Shown in pieces: positions 21,199 through 28,323 of a DNA stretch of 32,812 bases (its first letter is position 1; every line of letters starts with the position of its first letter). A model generated the notes under the pieces. It worked only from the letters and a program-made list of their open reading frames with translations. It did no database searches and was not told where the DNA came from. Made by a program: the position numbers and the translations under genes. Source of the stretch: Betaproteobacteria bacterium (GTDB taxonomy: Bacteria; Pseudomonadota; Gammaproteobacteria; Burkholderiales; Burkholderiaceae_C); NCBI GenBank assembly GCA_025358155.1, contig JANYKR010000100.1, positions 1-32,812 of the forward strand, read 5' to 3'.

Positions 21199-22773
21199 TC
21201 AGCGCCGCGTGATCGAAGGTGGCAGCAGGTCGCTGTCGTCGAAGCCGGCCAGGTCCGACATCCGGCTGTCGCGACGCAGGTCCACATCGGTAAACGCAGC
21301 GGGCCGGGTGAACTCGCGCGGAGCGGGCCCAAAATCAGTCAGATCGAGGTCAAGTTTGACCGGCGGGCTGTTCGATGCCTCTGGCAATGCCTGGGTGCCC
21401 AGCCCGCTGCCCCCTGTCGGCGGCCGCTGGGTGGCACGGGACAGCACCCAGTCGGCCAGCATCGCCCGGGCCAAGCCGCCAGACTCCGCCATCCGCGGCT
21501 GGGCTTGCGTGATCTCGGTGGACCTGTTGTCGTCCAGCGGCAGCAGTACATCCACATCACTGGCCGTTGTGCTACCCCCCGAGCCAGCCAATTCGGCCTG
21601 AACTGCTGCCGGTGCTGCAGCCTGCACCGGGGCGGCCTCAGTCGGGCTTTCCTGCATGGCTGGCAGGTCACGCACCAAGGCGTGCAAGGTCAGGATGTCG
21701 TGAAAGGCGGGCAGATCAAAAGCTTCGAGATCGGCGCGCCGCAGCAACAGCGACTCCAGCTCGGCCAGCGCCCGCAAGGGCTGCGGCCAGGCTTGCTGCA
21801 ACCGTGCCAACACCTCGGGGTAGTGCTCCAGGCAACGGCCTGCGGCCAGGTCACCCTGCCAGTCGGGTGCCAGCGCATTGAAGCGCTGATTGAAGCGGTC
21901 GCGGGTGCGCTCGTAGGCTTCTTCGTCACCCTGCTGGCGGTAGATTTGCAGCAGCTTGAAGTAGGGCAAGGCGCTGGCGCCACCGGTGGCGCGGACATGG
22001 CTGAGCAGCAATTCAACCGCCGCCTGCTCCTGGCCCAGCACGATGAAAAAATCGACCTGCTGCTCCAGGTCCAGCAGTTCTTCGACCGAGACCGGCCGAG
22101 GCGGTACGCCAGTGCCGAATGAAAACGTGTTGGCCGATCCTGCGGCCGGACGGATCGGTGCCAAGCTCGCCGTGGAGGCCTGGGGGCCGGACGACCTGAA
22201 ATCTCCAACCGCCGGGCCGGTGGCCAGCGGCGCCTGCGCTGACCGCTGAACCGGCATGGCGCCCGACACCAGCAGCGCCTGGGCCGAGAACAAAGGTGTC
22301 CCGCCCGACGCCAGGTCTTGTGATGCCGATGGGGCATCGGCCTCGGCTTGCGCCTGGGCCAGCGCGCTGGCACGCAGGGCCTGCAGGCGATGCTGGTGGC
22401 GCAAGCACCGAAGCTGAACCGCCAGCCATCCCGAGAGACCGACCATGCCAAGCAGGGCCAGCCCCAACCACGGCAACCAGCCATTTCCGGCTTCCTCGGC
22501 GGCCAGTTGGCGGCGCAATTGCAACAGTGTCAGCTGCTGTTGCCGGGCTTGCGCAAGTTGCTGCGCAATGACAAGTTGCAGGGCCGCGGGCTCAGGCTCG
22601 TCGCCCGGTGCTGGGTCGGCAACAGCGGCGGCGCCATCTTGCGGGGCTGACGCGGCCTGCGAACTCGGCGTGGCCGCCGTTTGCGCACCCTCAAGCCCCA
22701 CGCCGAAGCTTGATGGGGCCGCCAGCAGCACGCTGGCCACCGCCGCAGTCATCAGCAGTATCTTGGTTTGCAT
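21199..22773 (-). CDS. FimV-like single-pass membrane protein, function unassigned
   Basis: The frame is open to 23043, but the upstream 90 residues are Arg/Trp-rich junk overlapping the next gene; the ATG at 22773 begins a proper signal sequence (MQTKILLMTAAVASVLLAA). The 524-residue protein then has an acidic Pro/Ala region, a Gln-rich helix likely to form a coiled coil (64-94), one membrane segment (about 99-120), a Ser/Ala/Gln linker, a conserved globular block beginning VSVEELLDLEQQVDFFIVLG, with helical repeat character (about 215-375), and an acidic tail. This architecture (periplasmic coil, one membrane helix, cytoplasmic TPR-like helices) is that of FimV/HubP polar proteins, but I see no LysM domain. 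No function is claimed. Confidence 0.75.
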   Translation of the reverse strand: MQTKILLMTAAVASVLLAAPSSFGVGLEGAQTAATPSSQAASAPQDGAAAVADPAPGDEPEPAALQLVIAQQLAQARQQQLTLLQLRRQLAAEEAGNGWLPWLGLALLGMVGLSGWLAVQLRCLRHQHRLQALRASALAQAQAEADAPSASQDLASGGTPLFSAQALLVSGAMPVQRSAQAPLATGPAVGDFRSSGPQASTASLAPIRPAAGSANTFSFGTGVPPRPVSVEELLDLEQQVDFFIVLGQEQAAVELLLSHVRATGGASALPYFKLLQIYRQQGDEEAYERTRDRFNQRFNALAPDWQGDLAAGRCLEHYPEVLARLQQAWPQPLRALAELESLLLRRADLEAFDLPAFHDILTLHALVRDLPAMQESPTEAAPVQAAAPAAVQAELAGSGGSTTASDVDVLLPLDDNRSTEITQAQPRMAESGGLARAMLADWVLSRATQRPPTGGSGLGTQALPEASNSPPVKLDLDLTDFGPAPREFTRPAAFTDVDLRRDSRMSDLAGFDDSDLLPPSITRR

Positions 22774-22930
22774 GCGGTACAGCGTGCGCTGGCAGGATGG
22801 CTCTGGTAGGTAAACCCCAAAATGGGTGCACTTCACTCTAGCACGCCGCCTTGACGTGCTGCGGCCCGCAGCCCCACCAAAACCGGCCAGATTTCTGCCG
22901 CAGCGACGGCCTGTGCGCGTCGCCCAACAG

Positions 22931-23701
22931 CTACCGGTCGTAACCCGGAGATTGGCGCGCCAAGCGACGCAGCAGGCCGGGCCAGACCAGCGAGTCGCCC
23001 ATGCCGCGAGTCGCTTGGGCCGACTGCTGGCGCGCGGTGGCAATGATGTCCGGGTGAACCGGGATCAACTCGCCGCCCCCCTGCGCCCGCACCTGGATCG
23101 TGCAGACAGTCTCGAACAGGTACATCGACAAAAATGCCTCGGCGATGCTGCGGCCCACCGTCAGCAGACCGTGGTTGCGCAACATCAGAAAGTTCTTGTC
23201 GCCCAGGTCGCGCACCAGCCGCGGCTTCTCATCGTCGCGCAAGGCCACGCCCTCGTAGTCGTGGTAGCCCAGGCTGGACAGCACAAAAATCGATTGCTGC
23301 GAGATGGGCAGCACGCCCTGCTTCTGGGCCGAGATCGCCACGCCATTGAGCGAGTGCACATGCAGCACACAGGCCGCGTCGTGGCGCACGGCATGCACTG
23401 CGCTGTGGATCATGAAGCCGGCCGGATTGATCGGAAACGGCGAGTCATCAAGCTTGTTGCCGTCCAGGTCGATCTTGACCAGGCTGGACGCCGTGATCTC
23501 GTCGAACATCAGGCCGTAGGGGTTGATGAGGAACTGGCCTTCGGCGCCCGGCACCCGGGCACTGATGTGGGTGAACACCAAGTCGTCCCACTTGAACAAG
23601 GCCACCAGCCGGTAGGCCGCCGCCAAGTCCAAGCGCACCTGCCATTCTTCAGGCGTAACCTGGGCTTGGCGTGAGGGGATGTCAAGTGCGTGTGAGGTCA
23701 T
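22931..23701 (-). CDS. Class II aldolase / adducin-head domain protein
   Basis: The 256-residue protein has the class II aldolase fold: RLDLAAAYRLVALFKWDDLVFTHIS is the start of the domain (quoted in part: DDLVFTHISARV), then GLMFDEITASSLVKID, and the metal site H-x-H in CVLHVHSLNGVA, with another His in MLRNHGLLTVG. Relatives include fuculose/ribulose-phosphate aldolases and epimerases, but stand-alone members of this length are often of unknown substrate. AAGGAA lies about 9 bases before the ATG. It is divergent from the Crp/Fnr regulator (43-76 bases between starts), which may control it. The N-terminus MTSHALDIPSRQAQ is typical of this subgroup in Burkholderiales-like bacteria. Confidence 0.88.
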   Translation of the reverse strand: MTSHALDIPSRQAQVTPEEWQVRLDLAAAYRLVALFKWDDLVFTHISARVPGAEGQFLINPYGLMFDEITASSLVKIDLDGNKLDDSPFPINPAGFMIHSAVHAVRHDAACVLHVHSLNGVAISAQKQGVLPISQQSIFVLSSLGYHDYEGVALRDDEKPRLVRDLGDKNFLMLRNHGLLTVGRSIAEAFLSMYLFETVCTIQVRAQGGGELIPVHPDIIATARQQSAQATRGMGDSLVWPGLLRRLARQSPGYDR

Positions 23702-23777
23702 GCTGACGGCTTCCTTGCAACACTAGTGGACAATAAGCCTTGGCATGCTGGCGCGGTTGTCGCCCCTGGGACAAGAC

Positions 23778-24482
23778 ATGAATACTCCGGTTCTAACGAT
23801 TGAAGAGCGTCAAAACATCGAGTCCGGCGCGTGGTTCTCCAAGCTTTCTCAACCGCTTCGCCATGCCATTTTGTCGCGCGCCTATGTTCGGCGACTGGGT
23901 GATGGTGCGCCACTGGCATCGCGCGGCACGGCGGCTGAAGAATGGGTAGGCGTGGCCCGTGGCACGGTACGGGTATCACTGGTGTCGTTGGCCGGCAAGC
24001 AGGTCACGCTGACCTACTGCGAGCCCGGCGTCTGGTTTGGCGACATCTCGCTGTTCGATGGCCTGCCGCGCACCCACGATGCCGATGCACACGGTGAAAC
24101 CACACTGTTGTGTGTGCGCAAAGCCGACTTCAAGGAGTTGCTGTCACAGCACCCTGAGCTGTACGACGCCTTGCTGCGGCTGAACTGTCGCCGGCTCCGG
24201 CTGATGTTCAACCAGTTCGAGGACCTCAACACCAAGCCGCTGTCGGCCCGCCTGGCCAAGCAGATCATCCTGTTGGCCAAGAGCTACGGCATCGAGCAGG
24301 GCGAGGAGATCCGCATCGGCCTGCAACTGGCGCAAGAAGATCTGGCGCAGTTGCTGGGCGCCTCGCGCCAGCGGGTCAACCAGGAACTCAAGGGCTTCGA
24401 GCGCGAGGGTGCGGTGCGGGTCGAACCCACCCGGCTGGTGGTGCTGTCGCGAGACAAGCTGCTCGAAATCGCCGAGGGCTGA
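23778..24482 (+). CDS. Crp/Fnr-family transcriptional regulator
   Basis: The product of 234 residues has an N-terminal cyclic-nucleotide-binding-like beta-barrel (VARGTVRVSLVSLAGKQVTL and PGVWFGDISLFDG) and a C-terminal winged helix-turn-helix (LAQEDLAQLLGASRQRVNQE, near residues 188-207). The recognition helix SRQRVNQ differs from the E-xx-SR of Fnr, so a CRP-like or other site is expected. No N-terminal cysteine cluster is seen, so it is not an oxygen-sensing Fnr. An upstream in-frame ATG at 23745 would add 11 residues; MNTPVLTIEERQNIESGAWF fits the family start better and has GGGA upstream. Effector unknown. It is divergent from the class II aldolase gene. Confidence 0.88.
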   Translation: MNTPVLTIEERQNIESGAWFSKLSQPLRHAILSRAYVRRLGDGAPLASRGTAAEEWVGVARGTVRVSLVSLAGKQVTLTYCEPGVWFGDISLFDGLPRTHDADAHGETTLLCVRKADFKELLSQHPELYDALLRLNCRRLRLMFNQFEDLNTKPLSARLAKQIILLAKSYGIEQGEEIRIGLQLAQEDLAQLLGASRQRVNQELKGFEREGAVRVEPTRLVVLSRDKLLEIAEG

Positions 24483-24889
24483 GGCCGCGCCCTTGCTACG
24501 GCGTGGCCGCGCCGCCCACCGCGTGTCGCTCGCCTGGCGCTCGCCGTTTTTCAGGTGCTACGCCGGGTTTCTGCGTTCATCCGCCGCATCGCCGCATTGC
24601 GGCAGGGCGCGTGCGGCCCAGGTCTGGACGTCGATGCAGGCCTCGCCCGGTGGCCCCTTCGCTTCAGGTCGTTCGCTGTTCGCCATCAGGCTGCCCCACA
24701 CTGCGGTCGTGGTTTTCCACTTTTGGCAGGCCGGGCAACTCAAGCAGGTGATCGGCGGCACCGACCGCCAGCACCTCGGGTTCAGACCACCGGCGCGTCA
24801 AGCCAACCACTGGCCAAGTAGGCCGGGCACTTTGCGCTGCGGGCCGGAGCTGCTGGCAGCCGAGCGCCTGCGACAGCCAAGCCAGCGCC
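24483..24889. other. Spacer without a supported gene, possibly decayed coding DNA
   Basis: These 407 bases follow the Crp/Fnr gene and precede the end of the convergent unknown gene. No frame has clear family motifs. A minus-strand frame, 24664-24933, has moderate coding character (APAKFEALAWLSQALG onward) and ends with a stop, and another, 24558-24761, contains EACIDVQTWAARALPQC, a string reminiscent of repeated intergenic remnants. GCCGCATTGCGGC at 24590-24602 is a small hairpin without a T-run. Neither frame is called as a gene. Confidence 0.5.
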
Positions 24890-25678
24890 TCAAACTTGGC
24901 TGGCGCTGTGCGAGCTGTTACTGTGTGCCGCAACCCTGGGGAGTCGGCTGGGGATGCGCACCAGCTCGCTGTGCGACCAGGCGCTGGGCTGGGTGGTCAG
25001 GCTGCTGCCAGCAGCATCTCGCCACTCGCTGCCGAGACGGCGGGCCTCGCGAATGGCGTGCTCGAACACCGAGAACCAGACCGCCAGCCCGCCGTCATCG
25101 GGCTGCGGCAGCGGTGTGCGCAAGGTCAGCCGACCGCGGCCGATGGTCAGCGCCACCGGCTGGTCCGGACCCACCATCTCGGCGGTGGCCGCCAAGGCAT
25201 CGTTGAGCGGGCTGGACAACCACTGCACCAGCCAGGGCGCCACGCTGCTGACAGCAGCGTAGCGACCCTGCAGCCGGCCCAATTCTGGCGCGCCGAGCTT
25301 GCTGAACATCACCAACCAGCGCATCTCGGACGGCGTATCGGTGTCGATGCGGGTCTGCACATCGTCGACAAACTGCTCGTAGACCGTCTTTTCCATCGCC
25401 GCCATCAGGTTGCGGTTGAGCACCATCACCATCAATGCCTTGGGCAGGTCGAGCTCGGCGATCAAACGCAGCTCCGTTCCGGCGATGTAGCCGCGCTGCG
25501 ACGCGCCCCATTCGATTCGCCAGGCCTGACCGCACGAGTGACCTTCGATGACGCAGCCCTGGGCGTTGCCCCGCACACCCCGAAAGCTGTGGCCGCGATC
25601 TTCGGCCCACTGACGCAGGGCTGCCAGATCGACCGGGGCAGGCCCGCGAGAGAGCCATCGGCGGAGTTGCTTGAGCAT
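24890..25678 (-). CDS. Conserved protein of unknown function
   Basis: The 262-residue soluble protein begins MLKQLRRWLSRGPAPVDLAAL. It lacks signal peptide and membrane segments and appears alpha/beta, with ELRLIAELDLPKALMVMVLN, EQFVDDVQTRIDTDTP, EMRWLVMFSKL and a GRGRLTLRTPL strand. I recognise the general type as a family seen in Burkholderiales, but know no function. The C-terminal 25 residues are Ser/His-rich and may be the product of a late frameshift, since the overlapping minus-strand frame 24664-24933 continues with some coding character. Codon use resembles its neighbours. The start has only a weak upstream purine stretch. It stands alone; both flanking intervals are long for this genome. 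Confidence 0.7.
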   Translation of the reverse strand: MLKQLRRWLSRGPAPVDLAALRQWAEDRGHSFRGVRGNAQGCVIEGHSCGQAWRIEWGASQRGYIAGTELRLIAELDLPKALMVMVLNRNLMAAMEKTVYEQFVDDVQTRIDTDTPSEMRWLVMFSKLGAPELGRLQGRYAAVSSVAPWLVQWLSSPLNDALAATAEMVGPDQPVALTIGRGRLTLRTPLPQPDDGGLAVWFSVFEHAIREARRLGSEWRDAAGSSLTTQPSAWSHSELVRIPSRLPRVAAHSNSSHSASQV

Positions 25679-25990
25679 CTTGGCAGTGGACGTGGGTGAC
25701 GCTGGCAGGGCAGGTAGAAAGCTGTTTCGAGTCTATGCCTGACCCGCCCCTTCTGCCCACCCTGCAACTGGCCTTGATCCGCTTCGCAATCTGCAAAACC
25801 GTGCAATATCGGTCGCTATGGAGCATTGGCTGCAGGCACTTGACCCGCGTCAAACGACCGGCGGAGGCTTGCAAACCGGCGACCGCAGAGGGCGCGTGCC
25901 ACCGGGTCAAACTGTGTCGCCTTCCCGGCCGCAGCCCGCCGGACGTCAGGGCAACTCAGCGCAGCCGATCCGGTCTGAAGCCGGCGCCCT
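25679..25990. other. Intergenic spacer of 312 bases with an Fnr-like palindrome
   Basis: This interval separates the unknown gene from the terminator of the lipoprotein gene. It has a rather lower GC portion (25780-25830). The plus frame 25818-26024 opens with ATG but ends in the terminator and reads as low-complexity Arg/Gln/Gly, so it is not accepted as a gene. The only structured element is the TTGAC-N4-GTCAA site listed separately. Confidence 0.6.
25840..25853. promoter_or_regulatory. Fnr/Anr-box-like palindrome, orphan
   Basis: TTGACCCGCGTCAA is a perfect TTGAC-N4-GTCAA inverted repeat, close to the Fnr/Anr consensus TTGAT-N4-ATCAA. The nearest gene start is that of the unknown protein on the minus strand (25678), about 160 bases away. 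No plus-strand gene follows. The site may be real, the relic of a lost promoter, or a chance match. Confidence 0.35.
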
Positions 25991-26019
25991 AAAACAAAAA
26001 GCCGCCCGAAGGCGGCTTT
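25991..26019 (-). terminator. Rho-independent terminator of the alanine-rich lipoprotein gene
   Basis: On the minus strand GCCGCC-TTCG-GGCGGC forms a six-pair stem with a stable tetraloop, followed by TTTTTGTTTT. It lies 34 bases beyond the lipoprotein stop and is oriented for it. Confidence 0.88.
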
Positions 26020-26053
26020 CTTGATCCGGCGGGAGGCCGGCTTGCTGCAGCAA

Positions 26054-26293
26054 TTACTTGCTGGCAGCCATTGCGGCAGCGCCAGCAGCGGCCGAAGCAG
26101 CAGCATCGCCCACGGCGGTGGCGGCACCGGCGGCGGCCGAAGCAGCCGAGTCAGCAACCGACGAAGCGGCAGCGTTCACCGCCGAAGCGGCAGCAGCCAT
26201 CGGCGGGGCGACGACGGGGGCTTCTTCTTTCTTGCCGCAGGCGGTCAGGGCGGCGGCGGCAACCAGGGCGGCCAACAGGATTGACTTGTTCAT
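26054..26293 (-). CDS. Small alanine-rich lipoprotein
   Basis: The 79-residue product starts MNKSILLAALVAAAALTACG; the lipobox LTAC gives lipid attachment at Cys19. Residues after the cysteine are GKKEEAP, then a repetitive Ala/Ser helix in which ASAAAGAA occurs twice, ending MAASK. Such sequences can form a long amphipathic helix, as in Lpp-type or small outer-membrane lipoproteins, but there is no clear match; function unknown. The frame extends upstream to 26389, yet only the internal ATG follows a GAGG (6 bases) and starts a signal peptide. A strong terminator follows, and a 200-base leader with three 14-base repeats precedes it, so it is a free-standing, probably well-expressed gene. Confidence 0.82.
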   Translation of the reverse strand: MNKSILLAALVAAAALTACGKKEEAPVVAPPMAAAASAVNAAASSVADSAASAAAGAATAVGDAAASAAAGAAAMAASK

Positions 26294-26341
26294 TTGTGTC
26301 CTCAGTGGAAAGTGTTGATCAACAACCGTCACTGACGAAAA

Positions 26342-26383
26342 TCGGCAACGGTCAATCAGTAACGGGAATTCAGTAACGGAATC
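26342..26383. repeat. Three tandem 14-base repeats in the lipoprotein leader
   Basis: Units begin at 26342 (TCGGCAACGG), 26356 (TCAGTAACGG) and 26370 (TCAGTAACGG), an exact 14-base period; a weaker fourth copy, TCACTGACGA, lies at 26329. The array is 50-90 bases upstream of the lipoprotein start codon. A 10-base palindrome GTTGATCAAC (26314-26323) sits between it and the start. Confidence 0.7.
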
Positions 26384-26480
26384 CTGCAAATCAGGGCCAA
26401 CGCCATCACATCATGGCTTTGGACCAAACCGTCAAGAAACCAGCCTCGGAAAGCTCGAGCCCTTCCGGGGCTAGCCCAAA

Positions 26481-26486
26481 ATTATA
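26481..26486 (-). promoter_or_regulatory. Possible -10 element of the lipoprotein gene
   Basis: The minus strand carries an exact TATAAT, rare in such GC-rich DNA, about 190 bases before the lipoprotein ATG. The -35 position (17 bases upstream) is poor (TAGGGA-like), so activator help or a different start would be needed. If real, the transcript has a leader of about 180 bases containing the 14-base repeats. Confidence 0.35.
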
Positions 26487-26506
26487 ACAACACCTAGGGA
26501 AGCTCC

Positions 26507-27076
26507 CTATAAACCCAACGTGGTTAACGGCCAGGCTGGCTCGCAGCGTTGCAAAAAGTCTGCACACTGTTCGCGCAGGGACTGCACATGCACCACATCG
26601 GTGATCTGCCGCAAGCGCCAATCGGGTGCGTCCAGCCACTGCAGCACCACCGGCCCAGCCGCCAACAGCCGCATGCCGGGCGGCAGGGCGCCGTCGACCG
26701 GGCAAAGTGCCTCGATGCGATGGCCCCAGTCGCGGCGCCAGCGGGCAAACCGGGGATGGCTGCGGGCCAATGCGTCAAAGTCCAATGCCACGATGCGCAA
26801 ACGCCGGCCCGGCAGGCGCAACCAGGCGACCAGGGCTTGCAGCAAGGCCGGCTCATCCAACGGCCAAACGGCGAAGTCCCGGTCGATCAGCAGCAAATCT
26901 GCGGTCGGGGCAGGTTGCTCTGATGTCACCGGATTTGCGGCCCCTTGCGCAGCAGGCTTGACATCCGCAGACCGAACGGCATCGAGCAAGACCTGACGCA
27001 GCAGTGCCGAGCAGGCTTGGCGGCCGTGCTGAACGGCAGGGGTCAGCGTTGGCGCGGCCTGCAGAGGTATGGGCAT
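26507..27076 (-). CDS. Conserved protein of unknown function, paired with the ribosomal-oxygenase gene
   Basis: The 189-residue soluble protein has an N-terminal half with DLLLIDRDFAVWPLDEPALL, then AWLRLPGRRLRIVALDFDAL, ARSHPRFARWRRDWGHRIEA and a C-terminal DVVHVQSLREQCADFLQR. The RIVALDFDALA strand and WRRDWGHRIE helix look conserved in character. No catalytic motif is recognised. It lies 40 bases after the RoxA-like gene on the same strand and is probably cotranscribed with it. The stop codon is inside a 6-3-6 inverted repeat (TAGGGA/TCCCTA, 26495-26509), which lacks a T-run. Confidence 0.72.
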   Translation of the reverse strand: MPIPLQAAPTLTPAVQHGRQACSALLRQVLLDAVRSADVKPAAQGAANPVTSEQPAPTADLLLIDRDFAVWPLDEPALLQALVAWLRLPGRRLRIVALDFDALARSHPRFARWRRDWGHRIEALCPVDGALPPGMRLLAAGPVVLQWLDAPDWRLRQITDVVHVQSLREQCADFLQRCEPAWPLTTLGL

Positions 27077-27116
27077 GTCGAAGTGCCGGGACAGCTCGTG
27101 CGGGTCTGTATCTGGC

Positions 27117-28241
27117 TCAGATGGGCTGACGCAGCCAGCCGGCCTCGGCCCAGTCGCTGAGCAAGTCGCGGGCGCCCTGCCCCAGCCGCGCCAAATCGGC
27201 TGCGCTCAGCGTGCGATGGTCGGCCAGCAGGCGCATCAACCGTGCATCGCGGCCGGCCGCCACAAAGGCATCGCCGTTGATGAAGACATGACGGTCGTCG
27301 TAAAGCATGCGGCTGCGCCGGTCAAGTTGCACTGCCGCGCCCGGGGCCAATGCAACGCCCGCATCAAACCAGACCTGCGGCTTGGGTTCGGTCATCAGCT
27401 GGCCCAGCGCCCGGTCCAGTGCACGGGTGTCGCGCATGGCCTTTTGCAGCACCTGATCAGCAAACTGGCGCAAGCCCGCAGGCATCCGGCCTGGGCTGTC
27501 GGTTGCGGCCTGCGTGGCATCGCGGTACAGCCTGTCGCCCGCATCGGGCGGCTCCAGGTCGTCGGCCAGCTGGTGCAGCAGCTCTTGCGCCAGCGTGGTG
27601 GCGGCAGCGGCGCGAAAACCCACCGACACCGTCATGCACTCGCCCTCGGCCACGCCGTCATGGCCCCACAGCGGCGGCAGGTAGAGCATGTCGCCAGGCT
27701 CCAGCAGCCACTCCTCAGCCGGCTTGAAGTTGGCCAGGATGCGCACCGGCAAGCCGGGCACCAGGCTGCGGTCGGTCACCGGCCCGATGCGCCAGCGCCG
27801 CTGGCCCTGCACCTGCAGCAGGAACACATCGTACGAGTCCAGGTGCGGGCCGACCCCGCCGCCGTCGCTGGCCCAGGAGATCATCAGATCATCGAGCCGG
27901 GCTTCGGGCACAAAGCGGAAAGCCTGCAGCATCTCGTGCGCCGCCTGCCAATGCAAGTCCAGCCCCTGCAACAACAAGGTCCAGCCGGCCTTGCGCAGCG
28001 GCGGAATGGCACGTCGGTTGAAAGGGCCGTGGCGCAGCTTCCAGTTGCCGTCAAAGCGGCTGAGCAGCCGCGCTTCGACACCTTCGGCGCCGGCCAGGTC
28101 AATGAGGGCTGCCCGGTCGATGGGCGGGCGAACGCCGGGCCAGGCCTGGCGCACCAGCAACGGCTTTTTTTGCCAGTGACTTCGCATGAAGCGGGCCGGA
28201 GTCAAGCCCCCCAGCAGGGGCAGCGCTTGGGTGATATCCAT
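27117..28241 (-). CDS. RoxA/YcfD-type JmjC ribosomal protein hydroxylase (cupin)
   Basis: The 374-residue protein matches the YcfD/RoxA oxygenases that hydroxylate an arginine of ribosomal protein L16 using Fe(II), oxygen and 2-oxoglutarate. LGGLTPARFMRSHWQKKPLL opens the JmjC domain. The iron triad is His133 and Asp135 in GPHLDSYDVF, with His194 in LPPLWGHDGVAEG. The C-terminal region with the late RMLYDDRHVFINGDAF is the winged-helix dimer part of RoxA proteins. Length agrees with E. coli YcfD (373). It is divergent from the SlyD-like gene, whose start is 82 bases away. The 50S substrate is inferred from family. Confidence 0.9.
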   Translation of the reverse strand: MDITQALPLLGGLTPARFMRSHWQKKPLLVRQAWPGVRPPIDRAALIDLAGAEGVEARLLSRFDGNWKLRHGPFNRRAIPPLRKAGWTLLLQGLDLHWQAAHEMLQAFRFVPEARLDDLMISWASDGGGVGPHLDSYDVFLLQVQGQRRWRIGPVTDRSLVPGLPVRILANFKPAEEWLLEPGDMLYLPPLWGHDGVAEGECMTVSVGFRAAAATTLAQELLHQLADDLEPPDAGDRLYRDATQAATDSPGRMPAGLRQFADQVLQKAMRDTRALDRALGQLMTEPKPQVWFDAGVALAPGAAVQLDRRSRMLYDDRHVFINGDAFVAAGRDARLMRLLADHRTLSAADLARLGQGARDLLSDWAEAGWLRQPI

Positions 28242-28323
28242 GCGCTGGATTGTCGCTGGCGGCGCAGCACAGCCCTGTCGCGGCGCCCTCCGGCCAGCCT
28301 CAGGGATATGCGATCATCCCCGG

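Noticed and set aside
25818-26024. A 68-codon plus-strand ORF containing the Fnr-like palindrome
   Set aside because: It ends inside the terminator hairpin, reads as low-complexity Arg/Gln/Gly, and contains no family motif.
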